Assembly: GCA_903813345.2 (NCBI GenBank)
Contig: CAIIXF020000010.1
Location: forward strand, 7,555,169-7,619,168
DNA from: Owenia fusiformis
Taxonomy: Eukaryota; Annelida; Polychaeta; Sabellida; Oweniidae
Direction: 5' to 3'
Length of the DNA stretch: 64,000 bases
The position numbers and the translations under genes are program-made. Below the pieces are notes generated by a model, which was not told the DNA's origin, ran no database searches, and saw only the letters and a list, made by a program, of their open reading frames with translations. This document shows positions 1 to 12,399 of the stretch, in pieces (positions within the stretch are counted from its first letter, which is position 1; every line of letters starts with the position of its first letter).

Positions 1-3000
1 ATATATAATTTTGAGTTATTGCTAGCATGGTTAACAACAACAAAAACCTGATCCTCTGAAGCATCTGCTATGTAGTAATCCTGAAATAAAACTCAAAGTT
101 TAATACAGTAAAACTCGTATATCAGAACACTCTCTCTGATCTGAACACTTATCAATGTGAGCACCTTTATCTAAGGCCCAGCTTTGTTATCTTCTATTCA
201 CTCATATATTAAGAAAACTAAGTACAGTATAGGTGAATATTAAAAAGAAAACCAATTATGAAATGAATGTCTGTCAATTCTTGAGTTTTCAAAATAATAA
301 CAATGTAACTATTTCAGATGTAAAAAAAAAGTCAAGAAGTAAAAAATAGACAGATAAGACCTACATTTTCCTTGAGTCTTCCAGGGAAAACAGCTCGATG
401 CCACTCTGTATGATTGTGAGACACCCAAAGTTGTAATGAGGACCTTCTATGAAAACTCAACCATCCCAAGAAACTCTGAAATACAGGAAATAGTTTCAAA
501 TCTGCCAAGCTCATTAGATATTATGAGACATAGTGGGATAAGACATGCTGTGCATGTGTCATAATACCAAATGGTTAAAATATCCCAAATATTGTGAACA
601 CAATACAAGAAATTGTGAAAATAATTTTTAATGCAATCATTAGGAGCAATCTCAACAGTATGAAGAATTAATCAGAAGCCAGACTAATGTGTATAAGTAA
701 GCGCTTACTATATTCCTTGTAGCAAACAAATAATTTCCTTTGACCTCAAAATCTTCAACTTGAGACAGAACAGCCGTGGTTGTAGTGAAGAAATTGCTAC
801 TTTTCACAACATCTGATTTGCTGGATCTTTGCTCTCTACGCTCGACGTAAATGGTATTTACACTGTCATAAGGAACAACTCCCCTGGAATAGAAAGGATC
901 AACCCATATTTATATTATTTGGGGTTAGTATGTTGAAATTAATGTACATTAATGTCTTCAACCACCCTACCTTGAGGCATTTTGTGCCTCAAGGTGAGCC
1001 TCCTGTATTGCACTTCAAATCATTCAATAACTTAATAAGGTCATCGTAATATGACATCACTTTACTTAACATCTCTTACCAGAACTGCCACCAATTTTTT
1101 TAACTTTGGCAGTCTATTTGTTGTATATTTGAATATATTTACAGGAATAAAGAAAGAAAAAAAAACTTACCAGAAGAATGACTTGACATTAACTTGAATG
1201 GATTGCCAACTGAACCCAAAGTTTCTTGACACATACAACTAAAGAAAAAATAGACATATTTAAGGATGCATCGCAATAAACTGGCAAAGACGCATTTTGA
1301 GGAAACAATTTAAAATAATCATTTTTATTTCTGTGTTATTAGAATGTGACATAACTAGAAAACGGCAACTCCACAGAGTAGCAAATCCCAAAGAACAAAT
1401 TTCTATCAATCTGTATATGTCTGATATTATATTTACCATTTACTGTAACCTTGATTTGCAGATAACACAAGACAGACATATAACTAAATATGGCCATATT
1501 TTGAAAGGATAGGGAAATTTTTGCGAAATCCCACACTTAGCAGCCATTTTTAATTGTCTGAGGCACAAATCAGAAAAATGATACAATATTTGCAATCTAC
1601 ACTAAATTGCCTTTCATTAGAGTATAATATTGGCATACTTCAGAAATATCTCAAGATTAACCCAAATTTCTGTTTTCCCGACCCCCAACACACGGCCCCT
1701 GAGGGTCAGGGTGAAAAACATGGAATATATGTGAAAAAGATAGATGTTGTGAATATACTACCAAAATTTCAAACAAAAATATTTATTATAATGGTTTAAA
1801 ATGAAAAAAACATAAGATTCTTGTGAAAAAGTGGCAGCCATCATGAAACAATTATTTTTTTGCGTAAAACCATTTATCAATTTACATCTTTCCACCAAAT
1901 ATGAAGAAAATCTGTCTACTAGTATATGAGTTATCGGACGGATGGACTGACAGATGGATGAACGGATGGACAGACTGACAGACAGAGGGTTTCACTATAT
2001 CCCTACCGAACTTCGTTCATATTGGGATAATAATATGGTTATTTGTCTAGGTCAATTTGTGATATTAATGAAAAAAATAGAATCTTTCCCCAGGCTGTGA
2101 CTGGTTGAACATGCAACACATGACATATTCTCTGATATATCCCTGTGATGTTAAAGCAGATATGAAATGGTATTTTTAACCTTAAGGAATCAATATAATT
2201 TTTTGATAAATGTATTTGGACATGTTTTCTCATCAGTAGTGCGAAAACTATTTCACTCTAACGATCGTTATAGCTGCTTACGAGGCCCGATCAGAAAGTA
2301 AGTAACCAACTGCTCTTATTTCTTCATAATAACGAATATTCGAATTGGTTGTGACGTTATTGGCCCCCACGTGATCTCTCACTGGTCCCAAAGTGGCCCA
2401 TAACGTCATAATGCCAAAATGTTTTGTTTATACTACAATCCTATGGTTGCCGTGACGTTGTGATTACTAAGGTACCAATAAACCAAAGCTATATTTTGTA
2501 TATGACGTTACTTATCACGTGGGGGCCAATTTGATTGATCAGTTAGTTTTATTTCATTATTTATGACCGTTAGCAGTTATCTAACATTTATTTTATAATG
2601 GCTATCGCAAGAACTCTACGTTGGGCTTACAATGGAGAAAACCGCATTTTTGTAGCTGCAAGTTGAGAAAAGCTATTTCAGTTGTCCTTTAAGCGTTTAA
2701 TTGGGAGTCAAGTAAGCCTTGTTTTGATGAGTGAATATTTACTCCCCTTCATTTTTAATATCCCTCCTCCAGAATGAGGCCCTTTGATATGAAGAGGAAA
2801 TATTTCCACCCCCCCCTTCATTTTTAACATCCCTCCTCCAGAATGAAGCCCTTTAATATGTAATTCTGAGCCTGAATCTGATGAGGGAATATTTTCTCCC
2901 CTTCATTTTAACATACATAAAAAATTAGTCTATTCATTACTAGATACATGTATATGTAATCTAATTATAGGGGAATAAATAATTACAAACCCTTTTAGTG

Positions 3001-6000
3001 CTTGACTCATCATCCAATCCCAGTATGATTGATGCATCAGTCGGGTGCATGGAAATAGTCTTGGGTCTAAATGGGACATGATATCCCCTGAACGTTCTCC
3101 CATAATTTGTAGAGGTAAAGATGTAGTTGTGCAGTACATCTGTGAAGACATACTGAAAAAGGCAGATATAAGTTTGTTATCTGAATGAACAGAGGATAGT
3201 TACAATAACACTAAAAACCTGTCTAATGCCTCGGTCACAAATGCTCCGATCCATCGGCCGGTGCCCAGCCGATTGAGTGTTTGATTCAATTTTGTATTCA
3301 ATTTTGAACAAAATACTCAATCGGCTGGGCACCGTCGCGAAAATCGGAGCAAATGTGACCAAGGCATTAGTAGGATGCCTTTGGTACCTCTAAAAAGTAT
3401 TCTATTTGGAAGGTGTTCCATTCATAGAGGTTCATTTAACGTAAAGTCAGTTGGCCTTTGGACTCTGAAGTGTTCCACTAACAGCAGTGTTGCACTTTTA
3501 GAGGTGTTCAACTCATCCACTTTACAGGTTTCACTGTATAACATGTACTATACTATGAGAAGGACAAATATACAGTTTTGATGTAATCCCAATGACCCTA
3601 AATATCCTAAAGTAGCTCTTATTAGACTCTAGTTCTGCCTGATAAACAGCAAATCTGAAATAAAATCACCTTTATATCTCCTTGAAGTAATTACATGTAG
3701 TTATATGATTTTTGTTTATCCAGGATAAGTGAAAGCAATTATATATATGTAAGATGTATTTGTTTCCTTTGACAATGTATCAAAATCAAAATGCATATGG
3801 ATAGGGATGTCACGGTTTCCCGATATTGTCCCATCCCTCGGGATTTCGGTCTTTTTGAAGATGATGGTTTTGAACGATAATGCTAAAAAACACATATTAT
3901 AAAAGGCTTACAATAAACCCACTCTACTTGAACAAGGCTATGATAGTACATCATCATATGTCAGACTTCTATAAAAAACCACCTGGTTTAATTCAGCTTT
4001 CAACGCTTATTGCATTTTAATATTCACTGTATTAAGTAAACACAGCCAGTTCTTTTTATGCAATATCATCTTATCAAATGCCCTGAATGTCAGAGCTTAG
4101 TACATAAGTACTGAATAGGAGAAATAAATAGTCTTGGTGTTGATAAGATCAAAGGACAAAATGCAGGCCAGGGGTGGCCAGAAATTCTTCCAAACTCATG
4201 CAGTTTTTCACCATTCTGAATACTTTTCGCATGATTTTTACTAAAACTTCCATCGAACAGCAATGGCTGTCATTTTTCAAGAAAGTACATGTACATGTCG
4301 GATAAAGCAAAAATTTGAAAAATACACAAAAAATGGACACCATTTTCAAAATAGTTGCTCACTAACCAAATTGTCATCAGAAATATGCTTCTAAGAAGGC
4401 ACATAAATGATGGCCATCTTTCAAAATGACTGCCTACTGGCCAAAATGTATTTTGTGTATTCACATATCAAATATGAACAAAATCGCTCTATTACTTTTT
4501 GAGTTATAGTAAAAAAAATTAAATAACACACGTAAAAATGGAGGCCATTTTATTAAAATGGCCACCTTCTCCCCAAAGTGTCATTAGACAGTGTGCCATC
4601 CTTATAGTATTCACATATCAAATACGAACAAAATCACTCCACTTCTTTTTGAGTTATAGTAAAAAACTGGCAGACATTTTTCAAAATGGCCACGTTCTAC
4701 CAAAAGTGTCATTGGACAGTGTGCCATGCTTTTAGTATTCACATACCAAATATGAACAAAATCGTTCTACTACTTTTAGCCTTACTAGCTTTATAATGTC
4801 CTAGATAATTTTTTTACATTTCAAACATATTGCTATTACAGTTTTACAGTTGTACCTTAAAATTACTGTAAAATCGGCACTAAAATGGGATATGCTCACT
4901 TTTATTTTGATTACTCAGAATGATTACTCATAATCTGTTTTGCAATGTTAAATCAATAGAGACTTTATATTGAATCTCAAGTGGGTGCAGCGTCTACTTG
5001 CTTTATGGTGGGGAGATCACCTTGTAACAAGGTACCCCCGTAAAGTAATCAGTTCTAGAATTTCATAGAAACATCACTGAAACTTCAAAATTAATCAGAT
5101 GTCTAGTTCTTTGTCTAGATATGCACAAATACCTGGCTCCCTGCCAAGTTGATGATGTAGCTTTTTTAAGTATGATCAAAATATGAATCTACACACACAT
5201 AGGCACATAGGCAGTTCTCAGAAATTCAAATTTTATTTGAGTCAAGTGAGGCATAAAACAAATACATCATAGCTATAAGATTTCAAAGAAGGATAGGTGC
5301 AATGTAAAATTATAACATCAACAAACTTCAAGGATCCTTCATTCTGATTGCATGATATTTTATGACTAAATACCATGTATAGAATACACTATAAAAGTTG
5401 TGATAAAAGGACATCAGTTTTATAAGTAAACAACATATTGAATAAGGAACGTGAATCACCTGTCACATAGAATGAATAAAAAATGTGCATAATCTATTCA
5501 ACCTTTAAAAACAATTTGCAATTGCATCAATGTTTAACACTGGAAATGATTTAACCACAATAGCAAAATAATTATGCAATTATTCCTCAGATTTCATCTA
5601 AAAATTAAAACCCTTGGAAATACTAAATATGGTTTAGGTGCCATATATAAAAATTTATTTTAGAAATATTGTGGATCAAAATGAAAAAAAACAAAAATAA
5701 AGAATAAAAACATATTCCACCGGAGGGATTTGAACCCAGATATTTTGGAATAAAACTTTGTTTGAGCCCAAAGCTCTAACCACTACACCAAACTGCCAAA
5801 GCTTCCTGAAGGGAGAAATTCTTTATCTATATAATCATGGACGAAAAAAGTCTTATTTACATGCTTAAATTTCTTAAAAATGATCAGCATTACTATTAAT
5901 AATAACATTTTGCATGTCGGAGTAAGTATTTTGATCTACATTTAGGATAAATGTTGTTTTATTCAGTTTTCATTTTGGATATGACTTCCTGTCAAAACAG

Positions 6001-9000
6001 TGTTAAAAATGCAGGGCTCAACAAAAATTTTCAATTAGAAAATGATATATATCCTTTGATCAGCTGTTTTTGGCACCTGAACTCATCCTACTAGAAAGGT
6101 AAGAGCATTTTCTTGAGACATATGGCTCGAAATCTCACATTTCTCCTTCTAAGTCTTAGAAAGACACTTTAATATAATTTCTAATCCTGAGTGTCAGCTT
6201 GAAAAATTCACAGCCAATATTATGAATGAAATACTTTCTCTTATGGTAGATGGTTTCCCAGGCATGTTGCAGTACTCCCGCTTCAATTGCTATTGCCACA
6301 ATGACATATCCACCAGCAAATCTTTCCTTCATATAGTCCGAGTAATAAATGAATGAGTAGTCAATTTTCTATCACCACTTCTGACCCATGGTGGTTTGAA
6401 AGCCTATAGCTTCCAATATTGTCTAGATACATATCTCATAAAATTTGTACATTTTAAATTTTGTATACTCTCGTCCACTAGTGAATGAAAATTCTCTTAT
6501 TTTAACATGGGAAATCCTCACTTCAGCAAATCCACTGCTCATTTATTTATTGTTCAGACTGTAGATGGGAAGGTAAGGGAGTCTAGAGACTTAGTGAAAC
6601 CATATTAAAGCATCTTATATTTCACTCTCTTATAAATACAAGGTTTAAAATATATATCTTCTTGCCAATATCCCAATCTATAAAATATTTTATGAAAACG
6701 AAGTGATCCCTCTCCCCTCCCCCTCCATCTACTTCACTTACACATCACACGTGAGGTGGTGTGTAGTACAAGGGGGGGGGGGCTTACAAGGGCTTGTAGC
6801 TAGACTAAACCAATCTATGAAAACTGTATACTGAGGCATGATAGGACAATAATATCTAAAACATGATGAGATCTGTTTCAGTGCCATTACCCTTCCAGAT
6901 CATACAGTGCTGTGTTCTCTACACTCCACAGCATTGAAAGAACCTGTTGCTGTTTCAAAAGTATCCTTTCACGCCCTTGGAAATCCATTCTCCCTAACCA
7001 CACACCTTCCTACATGTGATGTGTTGGTTAACTAGATAAGGGAAGGATGCCCACAGTCTTTCACCCCCTTGAAACTATAACATTACATAAAATGAAATTT
7101 TAAAATCATGATAGAGAATTCAGATTACATAATGACCAGAGCTTGCAATTTTGGTATAAATAGGTAAAAATTTGAATCCAGATGGGAAATAATCCTGCAA
7201 ATATAACTTCATGATCTGGACTTAACTTCAACTTAATTGAAAAAAGGTGTGAAACAAACTGATATTCTACCCATACCAAGTAACCTTTTCATGTATCAGC
7301 TTACACTATGAAACAATCAACATACAACTGTGAGTTGTGTATCTCTGGAAATCGATAGCCTCTTCTGATAAGAGTGACTTTCTACAACTAGTATACAACA
7401 TCAAATTACCATCAAATAACGGAGCAACAATAATTCAGTATTCTAGAACTGCTTTCACAAAACCAAATAAGAGCATTTGATTTAGTATAACTATTTAGTA
7501 CAGACCATCAAATTAAAGAGTATTCTACAACTAACTCTTAGTTGACCATCAAATAATTCAGTACAGTGTAGTCTAGAATTCATACAAAAAATCAAATCAG
7601 TTTCTATAACTGCAGTACATATACTGTATAGACCACCAAATAAAAGGGTGCTCTCAACAAGAACAACATCTGACCCTGGTATTTTATCATCTGAGTTTTC
7701 TACAATTACATAAAACCATGCATAATTGCCAGAGGGTAGTATGGCTAGCTGATAAGGAATCAGGTTACCTATTGAACAATGTATGTGATACCAGACAGCC
7801 AAAATAGGAAGATACTCAATCACCATTATTCATAACATGCAAATTTAATAATGTGTAAGTGAAAGCTCTACATAAGGAGCCAGGTCTAATATCATTTTTC
7901 TCTAAAAAATTAATCAATGGGGGAAAAACCAGATACAGACAAGGCATTTACATGGAAAATGTCACCACCTGCCATTTGTTACTGATTCAGAATGCCAACT
8001 CCCAAATGCCGAACACCAACAACCGAACATCATCAACAAAAACTTTGAGGACCATAACAATATGTCACCACTTGTAGAAGTGACATAAAAAACAAGGCAC
8101 AAGACATGAGTAAAATCACCTATCAAGCAGACAGAAATTTATGACAGTGATAAAACTCATCAAACTTCTAAAATGGCCCAAAATAGGTCCTCAAAAGGAT
8201 CAATTATAGAACTTTGTACCTGTCTAACATATTATGTTAACTGTTTATTGGGAAAGTCTGATGCGCAGTTTACCGTGAATAGTGATGACAAGTTAATTAG
8301 CTGTAAAACTTGGTCCACATAATAATCAACAACAATCATAATGACAATGCTTCGACTTTAGCATTTATCAAGAGCCTTGGTTTCATTAAAAAAAATTCTT
8401 TGACCCAGCCTTTAAATTATGATTTATTTTAGTACTCACGTGGCTGTTCCTCACTGGACTATTGTAAAACTTCTCTATGATAGCATGACCACTGACTGCC
8501 ATCCTAAACTTGTTATTTGGGACTGTATTAAATGACTTTCCATAGTCATTAGAAATGTATACAGTGCTATTAGATGTTGATCTGGTGAAGAAGTCCTTCG
8601 CAAGAGCAATTATTACATTACTCCCTTCACCGGCCCAGTGGACTATAAGTTGGAAATGTGAATCATTTAAGTTGAACTGGAAGTAAAAACAAAAATATTA
8701 TGTAATAGCTTATAGGTAGAATGTATAATTAAAATTAGGTATAATAGAGAAAGGGTGTATTCTATGATTTTTAATTGATATCATTTGAGGTGTTCATTGA
8801 GTCAAAAATGCAACTCCATGACTTTTAGGACACTATACTACACATACTGCATATAGTATAATGTATATCATCTCAACATCATATTAATATTGCAATATAC
8901 AGTATAAGCAATCTTTGGCCTGGGACATATACAAGGGTCGATCCAGATATTCTGATAAAAATTCTCTCATTTCTTTATTTTTCGAAGTTATAACTTGTAA

Positions 9001-10750
9001 TTTGGACAGACAAAAAATAATTTATTTTGGCAAAAGATATAAAAATATAAATTTTATTTCTTCATAACTCTCCTCACGGGAAAACTTTTTCATTGCCATG
9101 GTAATGGCACCTGGGACAATAAAACTAGAATAAAAGTTTCACTACAAAATCAAGAGTCTCACAGACTGATTAAATCAACTATTATGTCCTTTATGTACGC
9201 ATGCACTCAAAATAATGTCCTTGTGCAGCCACACATCGGCTATGTCTATCAACCCAGCGAGTATGTACATCATTGCAGTCAGGGAAGTTGGTGTGCAGGG
9301 AACGCATAACTGCCTGTTTCATCTCATTGACATCATGAAAACGCTTGCCTTTGAGGTCACTCTTCAGTTTCCCAAAAATCGCAAAATCCAATGGCGCTAA
9401 ATCGGGGGAATATGGGGGATGACCGAGCAGCTCCATACCCATACTCTCTCTGAGAGCAGTTTGCACACATTCACATCGATGAGATTGGGCATTAAAGTGG
9501 TGGAGGAAGTTGTACTTCGCGTTTAGCCTCCTTTGCACTTATGCAGTCTGACATTTTGATATTCGCTTATGCACACTTTGACAAAACTTGCTCAAGTGCT
9601 GGTTTATGATTTGTTATGTTTATGTTCCCAAAGCTAATACCTGGTATATATATATATATATATGAATGCTGATGATTTAACCTCATCAAATAAGTTACAT
9701 GTACGAGCAGATCTAGCATGCACAAGGACAGTCGCAAAGTTTCATTACATGTCATACCCAGGATGTCTTAATATTTTAGAATCACAGCTGTGCAAGTGTT
9801 TCCAAAATGTTGCCCATTGGTCTTTTTTATTAAAACTTAAAAATATATGAAAATACACAATCAAGTGATATAGACTTTGTGTACTTGATTCATGTACTGT
9901 TTAGTCTATTGGGAAGTCTAGATCGAAAAAGAAGTACTCCAGCGCTCCAATACTTACACGGATTGATGATACTGATGTAAGACACAGTTAGAGACCAAAA
10001 GTAAGCCGCGGATCGACTTAATTCAATTTCAAAGGTCACTATTGATCAGCTGTTCACTTCTCCGTTAGAGAGCCATAAGTTTCAAAATCTAACATGGCTC
10101 TCGAAGTGAGTAAGTTAAATCTTGATTTCAACCAGAAATAATATTGAATAAAAGTTGTAAATAGGTTGTGACAGGATAATACAACTTAAAACAAGTTGTT
10201 GCCCGAGTTAAGAATTCCTCCTACAAATTTTGAGCAGAAGCACGATTGCCATTGTCATTGCATAGTGCTGGTTCATTTTTTCTTCAAATAACCAATTTTT
10301 GGGTAAAAATAAAGGGTAAAAATATTGAAATTTCTTGTAAAATTACAACATGTGTCGTATGAATGAAGTGAAACTAGCCTAAACCTGCGACTGTGATTCT
10401 CACTAGATAGGTTATAGCTTATTGAAGTGCATCTTGTTTCTTATATATTGAACTTCAAGATCAGAATCTACAGTGTAGTTAGAAAGAATCTCTATATGCT
10501 TCTATAAACTTACTGTTGTCGTAATATTGAGTTGATCTGCAGCGCCAGCAGATCTCCGATTTCTGGAGGAAAAATATACATTCTCCCGTTTTGAGCGAGA
10601 AATTTCGTAAAATCCTTTGCCATACCTATCCTCAGTCCTTACTGAAGAAAAATGTAATGTTCTTGACTTCGAACCATACCGTAAAGCAGCTGAAAAAGCA
10701 AGTAAAGTGGACAAAAATACGACGAGGAAGTTCATTTTCTTGGCCGACAT
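1..10750 (-). CDS. SORL1: SORL1 (SorLA/LR11) sortilin-related receptor, N-terminal VPS10p part; runs off the left edge
   Basis: Seven coding exons read on the minus strand: 10750-10514, 8676-8440, 3152-2991, 1238-1171, 883-709, 475-365 and 80-1 (cut by the window edge). All junctions are GT-AG and keep frame (1070 nt, 356 codons). Residues 1-25 look like a signal peptide, followed by a propeptide ending in a furin-like RNRR (about residue 66). The VPS10p beta-propeller then begins with NDSHFQLIVHWAGEGSNV, very close to vertebrate SorLA. Three Asp-box (BNR) motifs are visible: SNDYGKSF (121-128), STNYGRTF (172-179) and SRNFGFSW (216-223). The last exon reads DYYIADASEDQVFV, again SorLA-specific rather than sortilin. 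SorLA is a type I receptor that sorts cargo between Golgi, endosome and surface; its LDLR and fibronectin domains would lie left of base 1. Intron 1 contains a mariner remnant. The start is the first ATG before the signal peptide. Confidence 0.95.
1364..2036 (-). repeat. Dispersed repeat copy in SORL1 intron (family shared with 46886-48200)
   Basis: The right end (1994-2036) is the reverse complement of the head of the repeat at 46886-46925 (consensus TTATTATCCC, then GAACGAAGTTCGG and GGATATAG). It is followed by the same kind of GGAC/GGAT/GACA simple repeat (1934-1987). The section near 1364-1400 is similar to 31218-31260. This is an old dispersed element of unknown class. Confidence 0.55.
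2359..2530. repeat. Short inverted-repeat element (MITE-like)
   Basis: A 17-base terminal inverted repeat, ATTGGCCCCCACGTGAT at 2359-2375 and its complement at 2514-2530, encloses about 140 bases. The arms carry CACGTG E-box cores. Near-copies of TGACGTTA flank or abut both arms. There is no coding capacity. It lies in the SORL1 intron between exons 3 and 4. Confidence 0.6.
2735..2925. repeat. Tandem repeat, about 80-bp unit, 2 to 2.5 copies
   Basis: The block containing TCCCTCCTCCAGAATGA, then CCCTTT and AATAT, followed by CCCCTTCATTTT occurs twice and begins a third time. Units differ by small indels in the C-run. Confidence 0.6.
3223..3370. repeat. Hairpin element, 148 bp, in SORL1 intron 2
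   Basis: CTAATGCCTCGGTCAC at 3223-3238 pairs with GTGACCAAGGCATTAG at 3355-3370. The pairing continues inward through CGATTGAGT/ACTCAATCG. This gives nearly the whole element the form of one long imperfect hairpin. There is no ORF of note. Confidence 0.65.
4180..4800 (-). repeat. Tandem units of the family seen at 46886-48200, inverted
   Basis: Three units of roughly 130-150 bases, each containing TATTCACATATCAAATA (or a near copy) followed by GAACAAAATC and a stretch ending near AAAATGGCCACC. This is the reverse complement of the array in the TIPIN intron. The short ORFs here are artefacts of the repeat. Confidence 0.65.
5721..5797 (-). repeat. tRNA-like sequence (SINE head or tRNA pseudogene)
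   Basis: On the minus strand a good A box (TGGTGTAGTGG) and B box (GGTTCAAATCC) are spaced as in a tRNA. The flanks cannot form a 7-bp acceptor stem and the outer T-stem pairs are mismatched. The sequence downstream is T-rich. It is better read as a tRNA-derived SINE head or decayed tRNA than a working tRNA gene. Confidence 0.5.
7380..7660. repeat. Degenerate short repeats (ACCATCAAAT core)
   Basis: The core ACCATCAAAT or ACCACCAAAT, with nearby TTCAGTA or GTACAG and TCTA(GA/CA)ACT, recurs at least four times with drifting spacing. It explains a 111-codon minus-strand reading frame here that has no recognisable domain. It lies in SORL1 intron 2. Confidence 0.35.
9191..9538 (-). mobile_element. 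Mariner-family transposase remnant (C-terminal part)
   Basis: The reading frame contains PPYSPDLAPLDFAIFGKLK, the hallmark block around the third catalytic Asp of mariner (DD34D) transposases. It ends with WVDRHSRCVAAQGHYFE, a typical mariner C-terminus. The upstream HDNA motif is degraded to HFNA, so the second catalytic Asp is lost. The N-terminal DNA-binding region and first Asp are absent. It is a dead fragment inside SORL1 intron 1, on the same strand as the gene. The frame opens without a natural start. Confidence 0.9.
9914..10114 (+). repeat. 201-bp repeat unit, copy A (near-identical to 12754-12954)
   Basis: Starts AAGTCTAGATCGAAAAAGAA and ends ATGGCTCTCGAAGTGAGTAA plus G. The same 201 bases occur at 12754-12954 with only a few substitutions, and most of it is also present inverted at about 12410-12560. 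Copy A lies in SORL1 intron 1. After the terminal AAG it continues TTAAAT, unlike copy C, which continues GTAAGA. Confidence 0.85.
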
Positions 10751-10974
10751 CTTTGTTTGTGCGATGGTACGCGCGCACTTGTTGCATTATGTAAATTGTC
10801 CCGGGTAAATGCGCAATACGACTTTTATGTCGAAAATCGAACGATTGCATCGCCAGTTTGGTTGTTTTGTTTCAAAATTGGTTAATTTTGAGTTTTATAA
10901 TGAGACTTTAATTCTAAATGAATTGTAATCATCATTCATAAGTATATCCATGGACGTATCTCTATGGTACTTAC

Positions 10975-11110
10975 AATCTGGACAAGTGTGATGATGAAAA
11001 TGGACCGCACGGTCACGCAGCTCGATCAAAATCGGAGGAATTTTCGAGGCAATGTCTCCGAGGTTTCTCCCACCAGAGACAATCAGTGATGTCCCATTAT
11101 AATTGCTCAT
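10975..11110 (-). other. Candidate protein-coding first exon upstream of SORL1
   Basis: An ATG-initiated frame of 45 codons (begins MSNYNGTSLIVSGGR, later IPPILIELRDRAVHFHHH) runs into a good donor, T|GTAAGT, at 10974-10969. The amino-acid mix looks coding rather than random. The donor leaves phase 1, so it cannot join SORL1 exon 2, which needs phase 0. I do not recognise the protein. It could be the first exon of a separate gene, an old pseudoexon, or chance. Confidence 0.3.
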
Positions 11111-12087
11111 ATAATATCTTTATATACTTTACATATATTGAGATCAAATTAGGCCTATTATGGTATTATATTATGGTCATGGATATGGATGATATCTGAG
11201 AGAAAAATAACAGAGCGAGCAACTGTCAGAACCAGAGACTTCAGTGCAATGTGGAATGACCATTACTTGAAAGTGCTGCTTTCCTAAAAAAAATTAATTT
11301 TAGGAAACAACGTCTGAAATTATACAATGCATCGAGTCTTGGGCTTAAATTCCTTTCACACATTGCCAAATATTACGAACATAAAAGTTTTCAATGAAAC
11401 TTTTTTCCAATGGTCAAGCGGGCAAAGTATCAATTTCAATTTGAAGAGTCCAGTCATCTCAATGACAGCCGTTTAATTAGTGACATTGAGTTCGTTATTG
11501 GTGTTATCATAGGCTTTCAATTCTAGTTAAAAGCCCATGGTTATAGCCTCGAACTCCCATGCACTGTCTCGATATATCACTGCACGGGAGTTGGTTGTAG
11601 CCTATAACGGAATACAGTTACGTGAAATAGCGTGTTCTGATTGGTTGGAATTTGACACATCATGCCTAGATATCATTCTGATACTCATAGCATCTTTCTG
11701 TTTCACCAGGGCTGAGGAGAAATGAGATGACATGGTTTATCATGATGCCTAGATATGTGTGAATATATCTTAAAGTTGAATATATATTTGAAAGTTATAA
11801 ATATGATCAAGTGTCTTGTTATTTTACCAGAAATTTCAAATCAACTTATGGACCGTTCATAACAGTGACCATGTGCGATTACCATCAGCATTTGGATTCA
11901 ATATTACTGGTTATTCTAAACTCTTATTTTTTAATGAGAATGGTTTACAATGAAAGCTGCTCGACGGATGTATATAATTAATGTATAGAAGAACGCTTGA
12001 AATATGTTAAATGAAAAAAAATATATATATGTAAAATCTAGTATACCTTCAGAAATATGGAAATAAACAAACGTCCTTCGTTTGCAA

Positions 12088-12145
12088 CTTCACTGTAGCC
12101 TGTATCCTTTTTTAAAGAAACACAGGCTACAGTATGGCGGGGTAG
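12088..12145. repeat. Short inverted repeat around an A/T-rich loop
   Basis: CTGTAGCCTGTATCC is followed after a short T/A spacer by ACACAGGCTACAG. The result is a hairpin of about 13-15 bp. Confidence 0.5.
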
Positions 12146-12317
12146 GGTAGTGTGTAATAGCTGTCACATCCTAAATAACCCCAGACATATTTTTAGTCTG
12201 CTTTCAAGGTAATTTTTCAATTTACACAAAATCAATAGATTTTGACTCGAACCTTCTTTTCTCTTACAATTAATCACTGCTACCCACCTAGTTACACAGA
12301 CGTATCGTCAGTGTATC

Positions 12318-12348
12318 ATGGCGGAACTACCTCAGGGATTTGAATTGG
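12318..12348 (+). other. Candidate short first coding exon (plus strand)
   Basis: ATGGCGGAACTACC at 12318 opens ten codons (MAELPQGFEL) that end at a consensus donor, G|GTAAGA, at 12348/12349. The ATG context is good. No downstream plus-strand exon could be found before 15151, so this may be the promoter-proximal piece of a gene copied into the repeat region. Low confidence. Confidence 0.2.
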
Positions 12349-12399
12349 GTAAGATTTACTTCCTGCGAAAGCTATTTGGATTTTGATATAATAGCTTTC

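Noticed and set aside
5721-5797. Working tRNA gene on the minus strand
   Set aside because: A and B boxes are good, but acceptor and T stems do not pair.
7491-7826. 111-codon minus-strand frame in SORL1 intron 2
   Set aside because: No recognisable domain, no splice context, and overlaps degenerate short repeats.
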